From Flectobacillus sp. BAB-3569 (GTDB lineage: Bacteria > Bacteroidota > Bacteroidia > Cytophagales > Spirosomataceae): a stretch of DNA of 64,000 nucleotides. The notes under the pieces are model-generated. The model searched no databases. It was not told the origin of the DNA and was given only the letters and a program-made list of their open reading frames with translations. Where the stretch lies: assembly GCF_002270355.1 (NCBI RefSeq), contig NZ_NJFZ01000020.1, positions 248,039-312,038 on the forward strand, read 5' to 3'. A program made the position numbers and the translations under genes. Positions 63,798 to 64,000 of the stretch are shown piece by piece. Position 1 is the stretch's first letter. Every line of letters begins with the position of its first letter.

Positions 63798-64000
63798 TTA
63801 TTTCTCGACTCTTACCCAATCAAAATCGGCATAACCAGCATCATTAATCGAGTCTTCACGGGTAACAAAGAGCCCAAATTTTGCGCCGATCCAACGTCCG
63901 ACTTCTGCCTTAAAGGCCTCTCCTACCTCTACAAAATTCTGATTGTCGACACTGTAACTAAATTTACACAAACCACCTTCTTGGACTTTCACACGAAAAT
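63798..64000 (-). CDS. C-terminal fragment of an enzyme with GH43-type concanavalin-like domain
   Basis: The frame is open to the right edge, so only the last 67 residues are visible: 'KFSYSVDNQNFVEVGEAFKA' and 'GAKFGLFVTREDSINDAGYA', ending 'DFDWVRVEK'. This is the end of the C-terminal beta-sandwich found after the five-bladed propeller of GH43 beta-xylosidases and arabinofuranosidases. The catalytic part lies outside the window, so the enzyme class is inferred. It is 33 bases upstream of the heparinase-like gene on the same strand. Confidence 0.75.
   Translation of the reverse strand, partial: FRVKVQEGGLCKFSYSVDNQNFVEVGEAFKAEVGRWIGAKFGLFVTREDSINDAGYADFDWVRVEK

Overview
The window is AT-rich chromosomal DNA from a Bacteroidota bacterium, most likely a Cytophagales relative (Spirosomataceae-like; this placement is inferred). 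The evidence is SusC/SusD pairs, FecI/FecR regulation with an STN-domain SusC, DUF4468, DUF6132 and DUF6250 proteins, TonB-dependent receptors with carboxypeptidase-like N-termini, and many secreted proteins ending their signal peptides in 'FAQ/YAQ'. No rRNA, tRNA, CRISPR array, integrase or transposase gene was seen.

Layout. 0-3.1 kb: partial and hypothetical genes plus an AbiC-like membrane protein, with a covarying hairpin repeat on either side of one gene. 3.2-7.4 kb: an XRE-cupin regulator with an apparent autoregulatory operator, a GH39 glycosidase and a DUF6250 protein. 7.5-11.6 kb: tandem DUF4468 proteins and a siderophore-type TonB receptor under a long Fur-like palindrome. 11.7-21 kb (all minus strand): a metal-efflux locus with response regulator, histidine kinase, TolC, adaptor, MgtE Mg2+ transporter and CzcA pump. 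21.4-28.1 kb: outer-membrane proteins, an esterase, and a putative sulfur/redox group (TsdA-like dihaem cytochrome, DsrE, DUF6132, putative porin). 28.2-36.4 kb: a second efflux locus of the same logic (response regulator, histidine kinase, TolC, RND pump, adaptor). 36.5-40.9 kb: VOC, RDD and a GH106-like glycosidase. 41-47.4 kb: small minus-strand genes of unknown function, with five copies of a ~107-130 bp multi-branched palindromic element. 47.4-48.6 kb: patatin. 48.8-64 kb: a polysaccharide utilisation locus with GH127, two hydrolases, SusD, SusC, FecR, FecI, a heparinase II/III-like protein and the C-terminal end of a likely GH43-type enzyme.

The glycan genes (GH39, GH106, GH127, heparinase-like, GH43-like, esterases) suggest use of plant-type polysaccharides such as arabinoxylan or pectin side chains. 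SusCD would import the oligosaccharides. Signalling would run from the SusC STN domain through FecR to FecI.

A cross-cutting observation: seven genes (GH39, MgtE, histidine kinase, RND pump, a zinc-ribbon protein, GH127, SusC) are broken by a single missing base. In each case the base is missing from an A/T homopolymer of 5-6 bases, and adding one base restores a full-length family member. I annotate each as one spanning CDS. Homopolymer under-calling is the simplest explanation, but slippage-based expression or phase variation is not excluded by sequence alone.
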